Shown here piece after piece: positions 15,043-16,314 of a stretch of DNA of 16,314 nt. The first letter of the stretch is position 1. The number at the start of each line of letters is the position of its first letter. A program made the translations under genes and the position numbers. The DNA comes from Clostridia bacterium. GTDB lineage: Bacteria > Bacillota_A > Clostridia > Christensenellales > Aristaeellaceae. The DNA is taken from positions 1 to 16,314 of the forward strand of contig JAFZQK010000031.1 in assembly GCA_017620455.1 (NCBI GenBank), read 5' to 3'. The notes under the pieces were generated by a model. That model was not told the origin of the DNA, made no database searches, and worked only from the letters and a program-made list of their open reading frames with translations.

Positions 15043-15077
15043 GGGGACCGTTCTTTGCAGGCCAAAGAACGGTCCCC
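15043..15077. repeat. Perfect 15-bp palindrome downstream of the pullulanase gene
   Basis: Arms 15043-15057 (GGGGACCGTTCTTTG) and 15063-15077 are exact inverse complements around the loop CAGGC. The stem is followed by a C-rich stretch rather than a T run, so it is not a classic terminator, although it could protect the transcript end. It resembles dispersed intergenic palindromes beginning GGGGAC that I recall from other bacterial genomes; its copy number here is unknown. Confidence 0.8.
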
Positions 15078-15277
15078 CCAGGCCCCCTCCAAGAAAGCCG
15101 ATTGATTAGGTGTAGATGATTTTTTTTTATTCTAATTCAATGGATAAGTATAAGCATTTCATTGAGCATAGTTTGTCCACGGGAATTTATCTTTTGAGTT
15201 CAACACATGAATCAATCGGATACCTATTTTCCAAATAATTACTCAAGACCGCATACGAAGCAAGAGGAGAAGGCACT

Positions 15278-15712
15278 TTGATCATCAGGAAGAAATACTT
15301 CGGGGAAGTAATTGAAGCTTTGAAGGACAGTTTTTCTCTGAATTCACCCCGTCTGTATGCAAATCAGGATTGGTCATCAATATGGGCTTCTGATATCAAA
15401 TCTGTCTTTGATGCATTTGGGTTTGAGTTGTCCTTTGATGATGAAGGAAATGCTGCCAGTATCAGGTTTCCTCAAGGCGCAATTCTTGACGTAGAGCAGT
15501 TTCTGGACGCGATATCTCCATGGGCTGAAGATGGGTCTGAGATCGTTTTTACCGGAGAAGACAGAGCCGAATGGCGATGGCCTAAAGTAGAAAAAACCGA
15601 AAGTGATATCGGTGAAATTGAACGTGCGGATTGGCTTTTTGTGCTGGACTTAGATTATTTCCTTGCTTTGCGGCATCCCACCACACGGGAAATCAGACGG
15701 TTTTGTGCGTAA
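15278..15712 (+). CDS. Unknown AT-rich gene, possibly an immunity-type protein
   Basis: 144 aa starting at TTG 15278, supported by AGAGGAGA about 8 bp upstream. The protein contains no other methionine, so no later ATG start is possible. It is acidic, with no signal peptide or membrane segment. SFDDEGNAASIRFPQ is followed by FLDAISPWAEDGSEIVFTGE and EWRWPK. The DGS..I...GED...WRW pattern resembles small stand-alone proteins that I associate loosely with toxin-immunity families; this is a weak impression, not an assignment. Base composition differs sharply from the pullulanase gene. The frame continues upstream past TAA 15236-15238 into a further 40 codons from ATG 15116, so the gene may be the intact remainder of a longer frame broken by a stop codon. 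It lies just beyond the 3' end of a tRNA operon, a common place for acquired DNA. Confidence 0.55.
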   Translation: MIIRKKYFGEVIEALKDSFSLNSPRLYANQDWSSIWASDIKSVFDAFGFELSFDDEGNAASIRFPQGAILDVEQFLDAISPWAEDGSEIVFTGEDRAEWRWPKVEKTESDIGEIERADWLFVLDLDYFLALRHPTTREIRRFCA

Positions 15713-15815
15713 ATCAACGGATTACAGAAAATGAAGCGAAAACGCGGTTGATATTCCGCATCCTAAAATTGCCCAATCTTGTCAAATCCGTCCAAATATC
15801 CCTCTCAAAACCAAC

Positions 15816-15842
15816 AAAAATCCCGCCCATTTCTGAGCGGGA
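15816..15842 (-). terminator. Terminator of the rRNA/tRNA operon
   Basis: On the minus strand TCCCGC (15842-15837) pairs with GCGGGA (15826-15821) around a 10-base loop, followed by TTTTT (15820-15816). It lies 4 bp past the CCA end of tRNA-Asn. Confidence 0.85.
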
Positions 15843-15846
15843 CCTT

Positions 15847-15921
<75 letters not shown>

Positions 15922-15925
15922 TTGG

Positions 15926-15946
15926 GGATGTGGAAGATCCACATCC
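15926..15946 (-). other. Stem-loop between 5S rRNA and tRNA-Asn
   Basis: GGATGTGG (15926-15933) and CCACATCC (15939-15946) form a perfect 8-bp stem with a 5-base loop. No T run follows on the minus strand, so it is more likely a processing signal than a terminator. Confidence 0.6.
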
Positions 15947-15954
15947 TATTGGAA

Positions 15955-16070
<116 letters not shown>

Positions 16071-16314
16071 AACTGAGTTTATCGCATGGCCTGCGCTTCG
16101 CTGGCCCATGCTCCCGACACATCAATTTCTTGAGTGTCGGCGCGTCGCAAACCTGAAGGTTTGCTCCTTGTCATTTTTTGGGGCGTGAGGTCGGCTTACT
16201 TCGTGTTACTCCGTTTGCTCATTTGGTCTTGCCCAAGGTACCGTATTGTTCCTCGTGGGAAGTCTTCCTCTTCCCGGATGAAACCGCCGCCTTCCGGCTT
16301 TCATTTCATCCTGC
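16071..16314 (-). other. Structured spacer upstream of 5S rRNA (23S not reached)
   Basis: This stretch has no convincing gene and no recognisable 23S 3' end. It is packed with inverted repeats: 16084-16111 (GCATGG/CCATGC outer arms plus inner pairs), 16114-16140 (CCGACAC/GTGTCGG with inner TCAA/TTGA), 16147-16164 (GCAAACC/GGTTTGC, 4-base loop), 16257-16275 (GGGAAG/CTTCCC) and 16276-16311 (GGATGAAA/TTTCATCC). The likely role is folding and RNase processing of the rRNA precursor. The 23S gene should lie beyond the right edge. Confidence 0.6.

Noticed and set aside
16165..16314. 23S rRNA 3' end at the right edge
   Set aside because: None of the conserved 23S 3'-terminal sequence could be recognised on the minus strand.

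Overview
The window looks like chromosomal DNA of a GC-rich Firmicute, most likely class Clostridia. This rests on purine-rich AGGAGG-type ribosome sites, TATAAT promoters with 17-bp spacers, a 7TM-sensor signalling operon, a GH13 type I pullulanase and an ECF sigma/anti-sigma pair. The exact taxon is a guess. There are 12 well-supported protein genes (one cut by the left edge, one with an uncertain history), one doubtful small ORF, a 5S rRNA and a tRNA-Asn. No phage, IS or CRISPR element is visible.

Region by region. 1-744 (-): 5' part of a secreted protein built of alternating cysteine-bearing repeats. 745-991: divergent promoter region in which both promoters carry nearly the same 23-bp element in the same place relative to their -35 boxes. 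992-4623 (+): tightly packed operon of a 7TM sensor protein without a recognisable phospho-acceptor histidine, a HisKA_3-type histidine kinase and a NarL/LuxR-type response regulator. 4624-7369: more AT-rich stretch with a half-size ABC exporter (+), a convergent unknown protein with an internal duplication (-) and a doubtful 40-codon Cys-rich ORF. 7447-8159: small two-TM membrane protein with its own promoter and a strong bidirectional terminator. 8169-10636 (-): patatin-like phospholipase followed by a GH32 sucrose/fructan hydrolase in one operon. 10642-12253 (-): ECF sigma factor and overlapping membrane anti-sigma-like protein, preceded by a terminator-like leader hairpin. 12289-15012 (+): exported type I pullulanase. 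15043-15077: perfect 15-bp palindrome. 15116-15712: AT-rich unknown gene, possibly interrupted by a stop codon. 15816-16314 (-): end of an rRNA operon, with a structured spacer, 5S, tRNA-Asn and terminator; the 23S gene lies beyond the right edge.

How it fits together. The shared promoter element suggests that the secreted repeat protein and the sensor-kinase-regulator operon are controlled together, perhaps by the operon's own response regulator. The ABC exporter directly downstream has a different repeat pair at its promoter and may be an output of the same system. Pullulanase (alpha-glucans) and GH32 hydrolase (sucrose/fructans) point to use of plant carbohydrates, as in a gut or rumen organism. 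No sugar transporter or sugar regulator is in view.
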